Positions 35,763 to 44,527 of a stretch of 64,000 bases of DNA are shown here, piece after piece. The translations under genes were made by a program, and so were the position numbers. This DNA comes from Pigmentiphaga aceris (GTDB lineage Bacteria; Pseudomonadota; Gammaproteobacteria; Burkholderiales; Burkholderiaceae_B): the NCBI RefSeq assembly GCF_008119665.1, contig NZ_CP043046.1:1922001-1986000 (forward strand). The letters run 5' to 3'. How positions within the stretch are numbered: the first letter of the stretch is position 1; every line of letters starts with the position of its first letter. Under the pieces are notes generated by a model. It ran no database searches. It saw only the letters and a program-made list of their open reading frames with translations, and was not told the DNA's origin.

Positions 35763-36536
35763 TTACTTTACCGGCGCGCGCAACATGATGCCCGCATTTT
35801 CCAAAGCACTACGCAGGCCCTGAGCAAAGGCCAGTGCACCCGGCTGGTCGCCATGCACACACAAAGTATCGGCTTGCAGCGGCACTTCCTTGCCCGACAC
35901 GGCACGCACATAACCGTGTTGCACCATCGCCAGCACCTGGTCGATGGACTGCTGCAGGTCGGTAATCATGGCCCCCGGCTGGCGGCGCGAGGTCAGCGAA
36001 CCATCGTCCTGGTAGCTGCGGTCGGCGAACACTTCGCTGGCCACGCGCAGGCCCATGTCGCGGGCCACATCCACCGTCACGCTGCCCGCCAGCGCAAACA
36101 CCACCAAGGACGCATCCACATCGTGCACGGCGCGGCAGATGGCTTTCGACAGGCCTGCATCGCGTGCGGCCATGTTGTAGAGCGCACCGTGCGCTTTCAC
36201 ATGGCGCAGCGGCACACCGGCGGCATCCGTGAAGCCCTTCAGCGCGCCGATCTGATACACCACCATTTCGTAGGCCTCGTCGGCTGAAACGGCCATTTCA
36301 CGGCGTCCGAAGCCTTGCAGGTCGGGCAGACTGGGGTGCGCGCCAATCGACACGTCGCGGGCAATGGCAGCTTTCACGGTTGCCGCCATCGAGCGCGGAT
36401 CGCCTGCGTGGAAACCGCAGGCGATGTTAGCCGAGGTGACCGAGCCCAGCAGCCCCAGATCGTCGCCGGCCTGGTAGATGCTGAAGCCTTCGCCCATGTC
36501 ACAGTTGAGATCGAGTTCGCGCATGTTCATGTCCAT
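35763..36536 (-). CDS. pxpA: 5-oxoprolinase subunit A (LamB/YcsF family)
   Basis: PxpA works with PxpB and PxpC to cleave 5-oxoproline, a glutamine and glutathione by-product, using ATP. The protein (257 residues from 36536) has the family core LDLNCDMGEGFSIYQ, SANIACGFHAGDP, IGAHPSLPDLQGFGRR and VKAHGALYNMA. Three ATGs (36536, 36530, 36524) lie close together. The last has GGA at the best distance, giving MRELDLNCD. No pxpB or pxpC is adjacent, which is unusual but not rare. It is convergent with the SDR gene and divergent from the diguanylate cyclase. Confidence 0.92.
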   Translation of the reverse strand: MDMNMRELDLNCDMGEGFSIYQAGDDLGLLGSVTSANIACGFHAGDPRSMAATVKAAIARDVSIGAHPSLPDLQGFGRREMAVSADEAYEMVVYQIGALKGFTDAAGVPLRHVKAHGALYNMAARDAGLSKAICRAVHDVDASLVVFALAGSVTVDVARDMGLRVASEVFADRSYQDDGSLTSRRQPGAMITDLQQSIDQVLAMVQHGYVRAVSGKEVPLQADTLCVHGDQPGALAFAQGLRSALENAGIMLRAPVK

Positions 36537-36659
36537 AATTGGTGGGAGAGGGGCGCGGCGTGATGACCAGGCCAGCGCGCAGGGTGACAGGATATCGCCC
36601 TCGCAGGCTTGCGTCAGTACGCAAGTTCGTGTCTTCATTCAGGATTGGTATAGTCGGGC

Positions 36660-38177
36660 TTGAACCAGCCGTCGCCGACGGTTGCGCTTTATGTCGGGGT
36701 CATTATTTTCTCCACGCCAGGTGGTTTGCTGCGAGCACTCAATGTCCTGACACTCCTGATCACGATGGGGCTGTTGGCCATCGCCTTCGCCGCGCTGTGG
36801 ATCGATCGGGAAAAGACCTGGGAGGGCGCGGCAAACAGTGCACGCAACGTGCTTGCCTTGCTGGAAGGCGATATCTCTCGCACGATTCGCGGCTATGACC
36901 TGTCGCTCAGTGGCGTGATCGACGGCATGAGCGCGCCGGGCATCGACACCTTGTCGCCCGACATGCGCCAGCGTGTGCTCTTCGATGGGGCCGCTGCAGC
37001 CGAGCACCTGGGTTCCTTGCTGGTGATCGATGCACTGGGCAACGTGGTGCACGATTCCGCATCGACGCGCCCGCGTCAGGGAAATTTTGCCGATCGCGAT
37101 TACTTCAGGGCACATCGTGACCGGGCCGATGTGGGCTTGTTCATCAGCGCCCCGTTTCGCAGCCGCCTGCGCGGCGGTGACCCCAGCATTGCCCTCAGCC
37201 GCCGCCTGTCTGCACCGGACGGCAGTTTCGCGGGCGTGGTCAGCGGCACCTTGCGGCTGAGTTATTTTCGCGACCTGTTCCAGCGCCTGAAACTGGGCAC
37301 CGATGACTCCATCACCTTGTTGCGTGACGATGGCATCGTGTTGATGCGCGACCCCTACGCCGAAGGCATTCCGGGCACCAACCTGCGCGCCAGCCCGGTC
37401 ATCAGCCGTTTTCTCGATCGTGGTGAATCCGGGTTTGTGGGTAAGGCTACGCTTGATGGCGTCAGCCGTTACTACAACTTCGCGCGCCTGCAGGGGCTGC
37501 CGCTGTTCATGAACGTCAACATCTCGCCAGACGGTTTCCTGAAACCTTGGCGACAGCGCTCGTGGGTCATCAGCATCACCACCTTGCTGTTGTGCGCGGC
37601 GGTGATGACACTGACACTGCTGTTTCAGCGCGAACTGCGCAGACGTCAGCAGGTAGAGCGGAAACTGGAATTGCTGGCGCAGACCGACGGCTTGACGGGG
37701 CTGGTCAACCGCCGTGCATTCGATCTGGCCTTGCAGACCGAGTTTGACGACGCCCGCCGCACGGGCGCACTGATGTCCTTGCTGTTTGTCGACGCCGATC
37801 GCTTCAAATACTTCAATGATCGATACGGGCACCAGGCCGGTGACGAGGTGCTGCGGCGTATTGGTGATGTGCTGCGTGAGCATGCGCGACGGCCTCGCGA
37901 TGTGGCGGCGCGTTATGGCGGGGAAGAGTTCGTGTTGCTGTTGCCCGCAACCGGGGCTGCCCAGGCGGTCGAGATCGCAGAGCGCCTCCGCACCGCCGTC
38001 ATGGCTTTGAGCTTGCCCCACGATGGCTTGCCGGGCGGTGTTTGTACGGTGAGTGTCGGTGTTGCAAGTGGTGTATCGGCAGGGTCAGAAGATCGTGCCG
38101 CCATGCTGATGCGCGCCGACGCAGCGCTTTACCGTGCCAAGCAGGCGGGTAGAAACCGGACGGAATTGGCAGCTTGA
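36660..38177 (+). CDS. Membrane diguanylate cyclase with periplasmic dCache-like sensor
   Basis: The product makes cyclic di-GMP from two GTP. From a TTG at 36660 it is 505 residues: a membrane helix (about 27-48), a periplasmic sensor of PDC/dCache type (about 55-295, with NFADRDYFRAHRD and GVVSGTLRLSYF), a second helix (about 300-322), and a GGDEF domain with active site GGEEF at 420-424. An I site RPRD precedes it by five residues, so product inhibition is expected. The start is uncertain: other non-ATG codons just upstream of the first helix are possible. The signal is unknown. It is divergent from pxpA. Confidence 0.9.
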   Translation: MNQPSPTVALYVGVIIFSTPGGLLRALNVLTLLITMGLLAIAFAALWIDREKTWEGAANSARNVLALLEGDISRTIRGYDLSLSGVIDGMSAPGIDTLSPDMRQRVLFDGAAAAEHLGSLLVIDALGNVVHDSASTRPRQGNFADRDYFRAHRDRADVGLFISAPFRSRLRGGDPSIALSRRLSAPDGSFAGVVSGTLRLSYFRDLFQRLKLGTDDSITLLRDDGIVLMRDPYAEGIPGTNLRASPVISRFLDRGESGFVGKATLDGVSRYYNFARLQGLPLFMNVNISPDGFLKPWRQRSWVISITTLLLCAAVMTLTLLFQRELRRRQQVERKLELLAQTDGLTGLVNRRAFDLALQTEFDDARRTGALMSLLFVDADRFKYFNDRYGHQAGDEVLRRIGDVLREHARRPRDVAARYGGEEFVLLLPATGAAQAVEIAERLRTAVMALSLPHDGLPGGVCTVSVGVASGVSAGSEDRAAMLMRADAALYRAKQAGRNRTELAA

Positions 38178-38252
38178 TCGCGGCGTGGCGATGCTGGTTT
38201 TCGCTGGTGTCAGTGAATGATTCAGTTATCGATCTTGCTCATCAACGCTCAA

Positions 38253-39161
38253 TCAGCTGGCGTTTTTCAGCCGATCATTTTTCAACCGTTCGATGAACCA
38301 GCGCCCGGCCGGTCCGGGCAGCGCATCTTTGCGATGTACTGCAGACATCGCAATTGCCAATGGGTGCTGCCGGTAGGCTTCCAGCTCGATGCGTACCAGC
38401 AGGCCGCTATCCACATCGGCCTGCACCATGGCTTGTGGCATGTGGCCCCAGCCAAAGCCGGCGCGCAGAAATGCATGTTTTGCACCCAGGTCTGCCAGCC
38501 GCCAGGTCAGCGGTGAAAACACGGCAAAAGTGCTGCCGCTGGTCAGGTTTGTGCGATCGGTGAGTACGAGTTGAACGTGGCGTTCCAGGTCGCGGTCACG
38601 CACTGCCCCGGTGTGTTCCGTCAACGGGTGGCCGGGTGCCACCACGGTGATCATCGGTACATCAAGCAGTCGTTCGGTGTCGATGCTGTCAGGCACCACC
38701 GGCATGGAACCGATCACCCCGATACGACATACGCCGTCCAGCACCGGCTGTACGACGGCTCCGAGCGCTTCGACATAAAGCCGCAGGGGCGTATTGGGAA
38801 ATGCACCGCGAAAGGCACCCACCGCTTCGGTCAGTGAGGCCATCGGGTACATCACGTCCACCACCACCGACAGCTCGGGTTCCAGCCCTTCAGACAGCGT
38901 TCGTGCGCGGGCCTTGAAGGTATCCATGCCGTTGACCACCGTGCGCGCCTCGCTCAGCAATGCCTGGCCTTGTTCCGTCAGACGGGGGTAGCGCGCGCTG
39001 CGGTCGAACAGCTGCGTGTTGATCTGGCCTTCCAAGTTGGCCAGCGTCTGGCTGATGACGGACTGCGCCCGGTTCAGCTTGCGGCCTGCCGCCGAAAAAC
39101 TACCTTCATCTGCCGCCGCAATGAAGGTGCGCAACTGGTCCATGGAAACGCCGTCAAGCAT
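38253..39161 (-). CDS. LysR family regulator divergent from doxX
   Basis: This 302-residue LysR regulator has an N-terminal winged helix (MDQLRTFIAAADEGSFSAAGRKLNRAQSVISQTLANLE, shown here by its first residues MDQLRTF at about position 7) and a C-terminal effector-binding domain. The ATG at 39161 has a GGA 7 bases upstream; an ATG at 39143 directly before DQLRTF is the main alternative. It is divergent from the DoxX gene across 138 bases, the usual arrangement for a LysR regulator and its target. The effector is unknown. Confidence 0.9.
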   Translation of the reverse strand: MLDGVSMDQLRTFIAAADEGSFSAAGRKLNRAQSVISQTLANLEGQINTQLFDRSARYPRLTEQGQALLSEARTVVNGMDTFKARARTLSEGLEPELSVVVDVMYPMASLTEAVGAFRGAFPNTPLRLYVEALGAVVQPVLDGVCRIGVIGSMPVVPDSIDTERLLDVPMITVVAPGHPLTEHTGAVRDRDLERHVQLVLTDRTNLTSGSTFAVFSPLTWRLADLGAKHAFLRAGFGWGHMPQAMVQADVDSGLLVRIELEAYRQHPLAIAMSAVHRKDALPGPAGRWFIERLKNDRLKNAS

Positions 39162-39299
39162 GTGTCGGTCCAGGCATATATCGGTCCTGTAGATGGATTC
39201 CATCGAAAAATATAGGCTTCCAGCATGGATGTCCAGTGCCTAAGATTCGTTCCATCAACTCGATTCAGCGATCCAAGCGATCCAACCAAGGCAGACATC

Positions 39300-39746
39300 A
39301 TGAGCACCACCATCACCGCTTCGCGTATTTCCTCCACCTCGGCCACCTCGACCAACGGCGCGTTGTCGGCAACGATTCCGCTGATTGCCCGCCTGATGCT
39401 GGCGGCGATTTTCATCGTCAGCGGTGCGGGCAAGATCGCTGAACCCGCCGGCACGCTGGGTTACATCACGTCGGTCGGTCTGCCGGTCCCCATGCTGGCT
39501 TACATTGCCGCGTTGGCGGTTGAAATCGTGGGTGGCTTGCTGCTGGTCGTGGGCTACCGCACCCGCGTCGTTGCTGCCGTATTGGCCGTGTTCTCGGTGA
39601 TCTCGGCACTGGCCTTCCACCACGCCCTGGGCGACCAGAACCAGCTCTTCCACTTCTTGAAGAACATTGCGTTGGCCGGTGGTCTGCTGCAAGTCGTGGC
39701 CTTCGGTGCCGGTACCCTGAGCCTTGACGCCCGTCGCGGTGAATGA
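39300..39746 (+). CDS. DoxX family membrane protein
   Basis: The 148-residue inner membrane protein has four helices, with the DoxX signature LIARLMLAAIFIVSGAGKI in the first, followed by GYITSVGLPVPMLAYIAA and FHHALGDQNQLFHFLKNIALAGG. DoxX proteins are linked to respiration and oxidative stress in some bacteria, but this group has no single proven function. The ATG at 39300 has AAGG 8 bases upstream. The first 25 residues are Ser/Thr-rich and likely cytoplasmic. Control by the divergent LysR protein is inferred. Confidence 0.9.
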   Translation: MSTTITASRISSTSATSTNGALSATIPLIARLMLAAIFIVSGAGKIAEPAGTLGYITSVGLPVPMLAYIAALAVEIVGGLLLVVGYRTRVVAAVLAVFSVISALAFHHALGDQNQLFHFLKNIALAGGLLQVVAFGAGTLSLDARRGE

Positions 39747-39823
39747 TCGATCGGGGTCACGACACCGAACTGATCTGATGTGGCAAGCAGGTCGCAACAC
39801 CGTGACCTGCCACCATGAAAAAC

Positions 39824-39866
39824 ACCCCAGGCATCGGATAAGCATCCGTTACCTGGGGTAATTTTC
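39824..39866. terminator. Bidirectional terminator between doxX and the gene at 39887
   Basis: ACCCCAGG (39824-39831) and CCTGGGGT (39852-39859) enclose an inner CGGAT/ATCCG stem. A T run follows on the plus strand (ATTTT) and an A run precedes it, giving TTTTT on the minus strand. It serves the two convergent genes. Confidence 0.8.
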
Positions 39867-39886
39867 CGTGCCTGCTGCGGTCTGGC

Positions 39887-40195
39887 TCAGTCCTGGGGCG
39901 CAGCCATCGACAGACGCCATGCGGCGGCCTGTAGCTGTGCGGCGCTGAAAATCGGTGCGAAGTCAGGTTGCAGCATGACTGCTTCCAGGGTCAGTTCCCG
40001 GTGGCCGGCTCTGACCAGGTCTTTCATGCTGCTGTGGATGTCACCGGACAGCATCAGTTTCTTTGCAAGCGTCGCGGCGTGTTGAGCGCGCAGCATCTGT
40101 TCCAACCGGACGGGTGCGAGGCCCAATTCCCGCGCCTGGTCGCAGGCTTGCTGGACACGGTCGGCGAATTCGGCTTCAAGCTGTTTGAGATCCAT
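39887..40195 (-). CDS. Small hypothetical helical protein
   Basis: The 102-residue protein starts MDLKQLEAEFADRVQQACDQARE and is predicted to be mostly alpha-helical and charged, with no signal or membrane segment. Codon use matches its neighbours and it ends at a shared terminator, which supports a real gene. I do not recognise a family or function. There is no good ribosome binding site at the ATG at 40195. Confidence 0.6.
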   Translation of the reverse strand: MDLKQLEAEFADRVQQACDQARELGLAPVRLEQMLRAQHAATLAKKLMLSGDIHSSMKDLVRAGHRELTLEAVMLQPDFAPIFSAAQLQAAAWRLSMAAPQD

Positions 40196-40386
40196 GGGTT
40201 CTACGAAGGCTCGTAAATCTGAAAAGAGCGGCAGTTTAAGCCCGCGCCGCCTGCTCTGTGACGCCCTGAGCGCTGCCAGGCGCGACTTGTTGTGCGGACG
40301 GCACGGCAGAATCTGGCTGTACGCACTTACCGCATGTCACAACACCCGAGCTATAGTCCCCGTTGACCTGATCTACGGCGAATCAA

Positions 40387-40773
40387 TTGTTCAAATTTTC
40401 ATGTGCGGCGCTGATGGCGCTTTTGCTGCTGACTGGGTGCGGGCCCAGTGAGGCGGAACTTGCTGCCCAAGCCAAAGCGTATGCCGACGCAGAGCGTGCC
40501 ATGCACAAACAGAAGCTGCGCTCGGTGATCGAACGCACCTTGCTCGATCCCTATACGGTGCAATATCGCAATGACTGGGTGACGACGGCAGGCGCGCTGT
40601 GCGGCGAAGTCAATGGCAAGAACAGTTTTGGTGAATATGTGGGCTTCACCCGTTTTGTCGTGAATCCGCAAGGCAGGGGCTATATGGCCAGCGATCCGGC
40701 GTCAGCCGAGTACAAGGTGTTCGAGCTTGACTGGCTCGCCTACTGCCTGACCCCGCGACCAGCTGTGCCCTGA
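40387..40773 (+). CDS. Small lipoprotein of unknown function
   Basis: The 128-residue product begins with a lipoprotein signal, MFKFSCAALMALLLLTGC, with the lipidated cysteine at residue 18. A short coiled region (SEAELAAQAKAYADAERAMHKQ) is followed by a domain with YTVQYRNDWVTTAGALCGEVNGKNSFGEY. That part resembles small periplasmic proteins often found as phage- or plasmid-linked unknowns. It uses a TTG start at 40387, and an in-frame ATG at 40414 would give a shorter signal. TATAGT at about 40353 could be its -10 box. Confidence 0.65.
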   Translation: MFKFSCAALMALLLLTGCGPSEAELAAQAKAYADAERAMHKQKLRSVIERTLLDPYTVQYRNDWVTTAGALCGEVNGKNSFGEYVGFTRFVVNPQGRGYMASDPASAEYKVFELDWLAYCLTPRPAVP

Positions 40774-40927
40774 ATTCGTAGACAGGTAAACCATTCCCAT
40801 CGGTAGATATAAGGCCGTCACATGTAGTTACTCGTGGCTTTGGCCTGAGTATCGGCTGTTAGCCTAGCTGGATAGTCGGGTACTGCAGTCTTCGTTGCGG
40901 CCCGAGCCGATCTCTACCGAGGAATTC

Positions 40928-41686
40928 ATGAGCAAGTCACTGATGTCGTTCACCCCCGGCGGATACGCCTATGCGCCCGGAGGCTTTGCGTATTCGCAAG
41001 GCGTCGTGGCCTTGCCGGGGTTTTCGATGTTGCATTGCCGGTTCGCAGCACCCGTACCCTTCGCCAAAGCACTGGCAAGAATTTCTCGTCTGCTGACCGA
41101 CAGCGGTCGCCCGATGGCGGCGCTCTGCTCACTGGAACTGCGCTTGCCGCGTCCCCTGGGCTTCGATGAGTTCGGTGCCATCAACCTGGACTACGTCGAT
41201 GCGCTGGTGGCCGCCGGTGTGCCGATCGTAGGTGCCAGCCCGATTGCGCGCTCCAACGTGGCGCCGCTGGTCAATGCGCCGTCAGAGCTGAGCGTGCACG
41301 GCTTCACCTTCACCGTGCCCAGCGTCGACGAGCAGCCTTGCTTTGTGGTGTCGGGCAGCTCTGAATGGCCGCAGGACGGCCGTTTCCCCGAAGACATCCA
41401 CCGCTACGGCGAGACGTCCGACGCCGCATTGCACGACAAGGCGATGTGGACCATTGCCGCTGTCGAAGTGCGCATGGCCATGCTGGGCGTCGACTGGTCG
41501 CATGCGACCATGACGCAATCGTATTCCGCACACAATGTGTTCCCCGCCATGGCAGCGCTGATCGAGCGCCAGCAGACGGGCGCGCAAGGCGTTGTCTGGC
41601 ACCTGAGCCGCCCGCCGGTGCAGGGCTGGGAATACGAGATGGACGTGAAGGGTGTGGCTGGCGTGCGCTTCTTGTCAGCGTCCTGA
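40928..41686 (+). CDS. CnbZ-like 2-aminomuconate deaminase family protein
   Basis: The 252-residue protein resembles the family of 2-amino-5-chloromuconate deaminase CnbZ. Shared features I recall are the PGGYAYAPGGFAYSQGVVALPG start, ARISRLLTDSGRPMAALCSLELR, and the NPIARSNV-like segment, here SPIARSNVAPL. CnbZ removes the amino group from 2-aminomuconates in nitrobenzene/aminophenol degradation. GAGGA lies 6 bases before the ATG. There are no other ring-cleavage genes here; a strong terminator separates it from the flavin reductase. The family match is from memory, so the reaction is tentative. Confidence 0.6.
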   Translation: MSKSLMSFTPGGYAYAPGGFAYSQGVVALPGFSMLHCRFAAPVPFAKALARISRLLTDSGRPMAALCSLELRLPRPLGFDEFGAINLDYVDALVAAGVPIVGASPIARSNVAPLVNAPSELSVHGFTFTVPSVDEQPCFVVSGSSEWPQDGRFPEDIHRYGETSDAALHDKAMWTIAAVEVRMAMLGVDWSHATMTQSYSAHNVFPAMAALIERQQTGAQGVVWHLSRPPVQGWEYEMDVKGVAGVRFLSAS

Positions 41687-41715
41687 TACAGCCGCCCGCA
41701 GTACCTGAAAGATCG

Positions 41716-41776
41716 ATGCGGGCATGCAGGCCCGGCTTATCCGTGAGATAAGCTGGCCTGCATGCCCGCATTTTTG
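41716..41776 (+). terminator. Strong terminator after the CnbZ-like gene
   Basis: A 17-bp perfect stem (41716-41732 with 41755-41771) encloses a second stem GCTTATC/GATAAGC, and TTTTT follows at 41771-41775. It should end transcription efficiently, so the next gene needs its own promoter or lies in its shadow. Confidence 0.9.
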
Positions 41777-41795
41777 CTTTCAGGAAACGTTCACG

Positions 41796-42395
41796 ATGGA
41801 AGTCGACTTCGACCTGCTTACGCCGTACCAGCGCTACAAACTGATGACCGGCCTGATCGTGCCACGTCCGATTGCACTGGTCACCACCATCAACGCGCAA
41901 GGCGTGGTCAACGCCGCCCCGTTCAGCCTGTTCAACATGATCGGCGAAGAACCACCGCTGGTGCTGATCAGCCTGAACCGCTCGGCTGCCGGGTCCTTGA
42001 AAGACACGGCGGTGAACATCCTTGCCAACGAACAGTTTGTGGTCCACATTGCCGACGAGGCAATGGCGCAGGCCATGCACGATTGCGGCACGGCCTTGCC
42101 GCCGGATCAGAGCGAGATCGATCTGGTGGGCCTGAGCACCACACCATCAAGTGCCGTGGCTCCGCCGCGCATTGTCGAAGCCCCGGTGGCGTTCGAATGC
42201 CAGCTGTCCGAGAAGATGGAAACAGAAAGCCGTCATATCTTTATTGGTCGGGTATTGCGCCTGCATGCACGAGACGGGCTGCTGGATATGGACAAGCACC
42301 ACGTTCGCCTGGATGACTATCTTCCGGTCGCGCGTTTTGGGTCGGACTTGTATGTGCGGACCCGGGATCGGTTCAAGATGGAAGGCAAAAAATAA
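41796..42395 (+). CDS. Flavin reductase family protein (FMN-binding)
   Basis: The 199-residue protein is a split-barrel flavin reductase-like enzyme. MTGLIVPRPIALVTTINAQGVVNAAPFSLFNMI is the usual flavin-binding start (shown by TGLIVPRPIALVTT and NAAPFSLF), and ESRHIFIGRVL is a second signature. Members reduce FMN or FAD with NAD(P)H or bind flavin for other reductions; the partner is unknown. AGGAA lies 9 bases before the ATG. It starts 20 bases after a terminator, so its promoter must overlap that region or read-through occurs. Confidence 0.85.
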   Translation: MEVDFDLLTPYQRYKLMTGLIVPRPIALVTTINAQGVVNAAPFSLFNMIGEEPPLVLISLNRSAAGSLKDTAVNILANEQFVVHIADEAMAQAMHDCGTALPPDQSEIDLVGLSTTPSSAVAPPRIVEAPVAFECQLSEKMETESRHIFIGRVLRLHARDGLLDMDKHHVRLDDYLPVARFGSDLYVRTRDRFKMEGKK

Positions 42396-42486
42396 TATTT
42401 CGCAGGTCATGGAATAAAGCGGTGGGGGGATACGTCTATCCCTGTGTAGCCCCCTCATCAGCCCCTTTATTCTTCAAGGAACGTCC

Positions 42487-42864
42487 ATGACCACTCGATT
42501 GCTTGCCACGCTGATTTTCTCCCTGGGCGCAACGCTGGCCGGTACCGCCCACGCTGCGGCTCCCGTCAGCACCGCCAACGGCATGCTTGTCGATGCCAAA
42601 GGCATGACGCTCTACACCTTCGACAAAGACGAGGCCGGCAGCGGCAAAAGCACCTGCAACGATCCCTGCGCCACCTTGTGGCCGCCCGTCATGGCGGCAG
42701 CGGACGCCAAGCCGGAAGGCAACATGACGATCATCACGCGTGATGACGGCAGCAAGCAGTGGGCGTACAAAGGTAAACCGGTCTACCTGTACAAGTCGGA
42801 CATGAAGGCTGGCGACAAGACCGGCGACAACTTCAAGGACGTCTGGCACGTCATCAAGCCCTGA
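42487..42864 (+). CDS. Secreted-repeat protein (COG4315, YxFxxD motif)
   Basis: The 125-residue protein has a signal peptide (cleaved after GTAHA, about residue 22) and two short secreted repeats. The first is TLYTFDKDEAGSGKSTCNDPCATLWPP (motif YTFDKD) and the second contains VYLYKSD. This repeat family of unknown function is common in periplasmic proteins placed next to ECF sigma factors. AAGGA lies 8 bases before the ATG. It starts the cluster with the sigma and anti-sigma genes, 30 bases before the sigma gene. Confidence 0.88.
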   Translation: MTTRLLATLIFSLGATLAGTAHAAAPVSTANGMLVDAKGMTLYTFDKDEAGSGKSTCNDPCATLWPPVMAAADAKPEGNMTIITRDDGSKQWAYKGKPVYLYKSDMKAGDKTGDNFKDVWHVIKP

Positions 42865-42894
42865 CCTGGAACCGCCCCGCTGAAGCATCTCTTC

Positions 42895-43551
42895 GTGCGT
42901 GCCCGCTACGAGGCACTGATTGTGGCCTGCATTCCCAGCTTGCGTCGCTATGCGCGCGGGCTGGTGTCCGACCCTGCGCGGGCGGATGACCTGGTGCAGG
43001 ACACGCTGGAGCGCGCCTGGAGCCGCTTTTCTCTGTGGCAACGGCGGGGCGATATGCGTGCGTGGATGTTCGGCATCATGCACAACCATTTTGTCGATGG
43101 GGTGCGGGCTGGCCGCAGTCGGCCCGAGGACAGTGTGGGCGACGACTTGCCGGAAGTCAGCCAGCGAGGTACCCAGTCTGACCTCATCGAGGTCAGCGAT
43201 CTGGATCGGGCCTTGCAACGTTTGCCTGCCCAGCAGCGTGAAGTGCTGCTGCTCGTCACGGTCGAGGAATTCAGCTACACCGAGGCCGCAACGGTGTTGG
43301 GCGTTCCGCTTGGCACCGTCATGTCGCGCCTGGCGCGTGCGCGCGAGCGCTTGCGGGTGGAACTGCAAGGCGCAGCACCCTTGGTGGCGGCTGTCTCCCA
43401 GGTGGCTCCTTTAGAGGTTTCTTCTGCGGCGGCGACCACGTCAGACGCTAACCCGTCAGCGTTACCTCCTGCGGTTCCTGCTGCGTCTGTGGTTGCCCCA
43501 TCCGTGGCTGCTCCTGCGGCGGCTGTACCCCCGCTAAGTCGGATCAAATAG
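42895..43551 (+). CDS. ECF RNA polymerase sigma factor
   Basis: The 218-residue protein has sigma region 2 (ARGLVSDPARADDLVQDTLERAW) and region 4 (LPAQQREVLLLVTVEEFSYTEAATVLGV then GTVMSRLARARERL). A low-complexity tail of about 55 residues is rich in A, P, S and V (ASVVAPSVAAPAAAVPP), which is uncommon for ECF factors. The GTG start at 42895 is the first usable one. It is followed after 1 base by an anti-sigma gene and preceded by the secreted-repeat gene, so the three likely form one operon. Confidence 0.9.
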   Translation: MRARYEALIVACIPSLRRYARGLVSDPARADDLVQDTLERAWSRFSLWQRRGDMRAWMFGIMHNHFVDGVRAGRSRPEDSVGDDLPEVSQRGTQSDLIEVSDLDRALQRLPAQQREVLLLVTVEEFSYTEAATVLGVPLGTVMSRLARARERLRVELQGAAPLVAAVSQVAPLEVSSAAATTSDANPSALPPAVPAASVVAPSVAAPAAAVPPLSRIK

Positions 43552-43552
43552 C

Positions 43553-44419
43553 ATGGCTCCCTCTCACCTGAAACCTGTTGCCAACGACGGCGAACGCGCC
43601 GTCACCGAGGCCGAGCTGCATGCGTTTGTCGATGGACAGCTGCCGCCCGAGCAGCGCGACGCGATCGAGGATTTCCTGGCGACTCATCCCGCTGTGCGGA
43701 AGCAAGTCGAGGATTGGCGTGCGCAGAATCGGGCGATGAAACGCCTGCTTGATCCGGTGATGGATGAGCCAGTGCCACCGCGTCTTGCTCAGGCTGCAGT
43801 GGCCCCGTCCTGGCCCTGGCGCGGCATTGCTGCGGGATTCGCACTGGTGCTGGTCAGTGCCGGATCAGCCTGGTGGGCGAGGGGTGTCGTAGATGGCGAT
43901 GCCGTGCGTCTGGCCACCGCGCGGGCAACTGTGATCGCGAGTGCCAGTCCATCGCCGGTGCGTACCAGCCAAGCTGAAAGCTTGCCCGGATTTGCGCAGC
44001 GGGCGGCGGTGGCGCATGCGGTCTACAGCTCGGAAGTTCGCCGGCCGGTCGAGGTCGGTGCCGACCAAGAGCAGGCGCTGGTCACCTGGCTGACCCGCCG
44101 CATGGACGCCACGGTGCCGGTGCGTCCGCCTGACCTGCGTGGACTGGGTTACAGCCTGATCGGCGGGCGTCTGCTGCCGGGTGAGAAAAAGCCGGTCGCG
44201 CAGTTCATGTTCGGCGCAGAGGGCGGGCAGCGGCTGACCTTGTATGTGAGCCGCGAGGATGCAGGCAGCGAGACATCGTTTCGCTTCGGCCAGGACGGTG
44301 CCGTCAACGTGTTCTATTGGGTGGACAAGGACTTCGGCTACGCGATTTCGGCAGGGGCCGATCGCGAGGAATTGTTGCGGGTATCGCAAGCGGTCTACGA
44401 CCAGTTGTCGCCACGCTGA
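43553..44419 (+). CDS. Transmembrane anti-sigma factor (RsiW-like)
   Basis: The 288-residue protein has a short N-terminal anti-sigma domain (EAELHAFVDGQLPPEQRDAIEDFLATHP). A single membrane helix lies at about 88-108 (IAAGFALVLVSAGSAWW), and a periplasmic domain of about 180 residues follows. It is expected to hold the sigma factor at the membrane until a periplasmic signal arrives. The zinc-binding HxxxCxxC is absent from the N-terminal domain, so it is a non-zinc anti-sigma type. It begins 1 base after the sigma stop. Confidence 0.85.
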   Translation: MAPSHLKPVANDGERAVTEAELHAFVDGQLPPEQRDAIEDFLATHPAVRKQVEDWRAQNRAMKRLLDPVMDEPVPPRLAQAAVAPSWPWRGIAAGFALVLVSAGSAWWARGVVDGDAVRLATARATVIASASPSPVRTSQAESLPGFAQRAAVAHAVYSSEVRRPVEVGADQEQALVTWLTRRMDATVPVRPPDLRGLGYSLIGGRLLPGEKKPVAQFMFGAEGGQRLTLYVSREDAGSETSFRFGQDGAVNVFYWVDKDFGYAISAGADREELLRVSQAVYDQLSPR

Positions 44420-44527
44420 GCCTGCGTGTACTGAGCTGCTCAATAAGCCGCTCAGCAAACCATCCGGCAGCAAGCAGGCAAGCGCCGGGGCAAACCACCC
44501 ATCAAACAATCTGAAAACCGCGCACCA

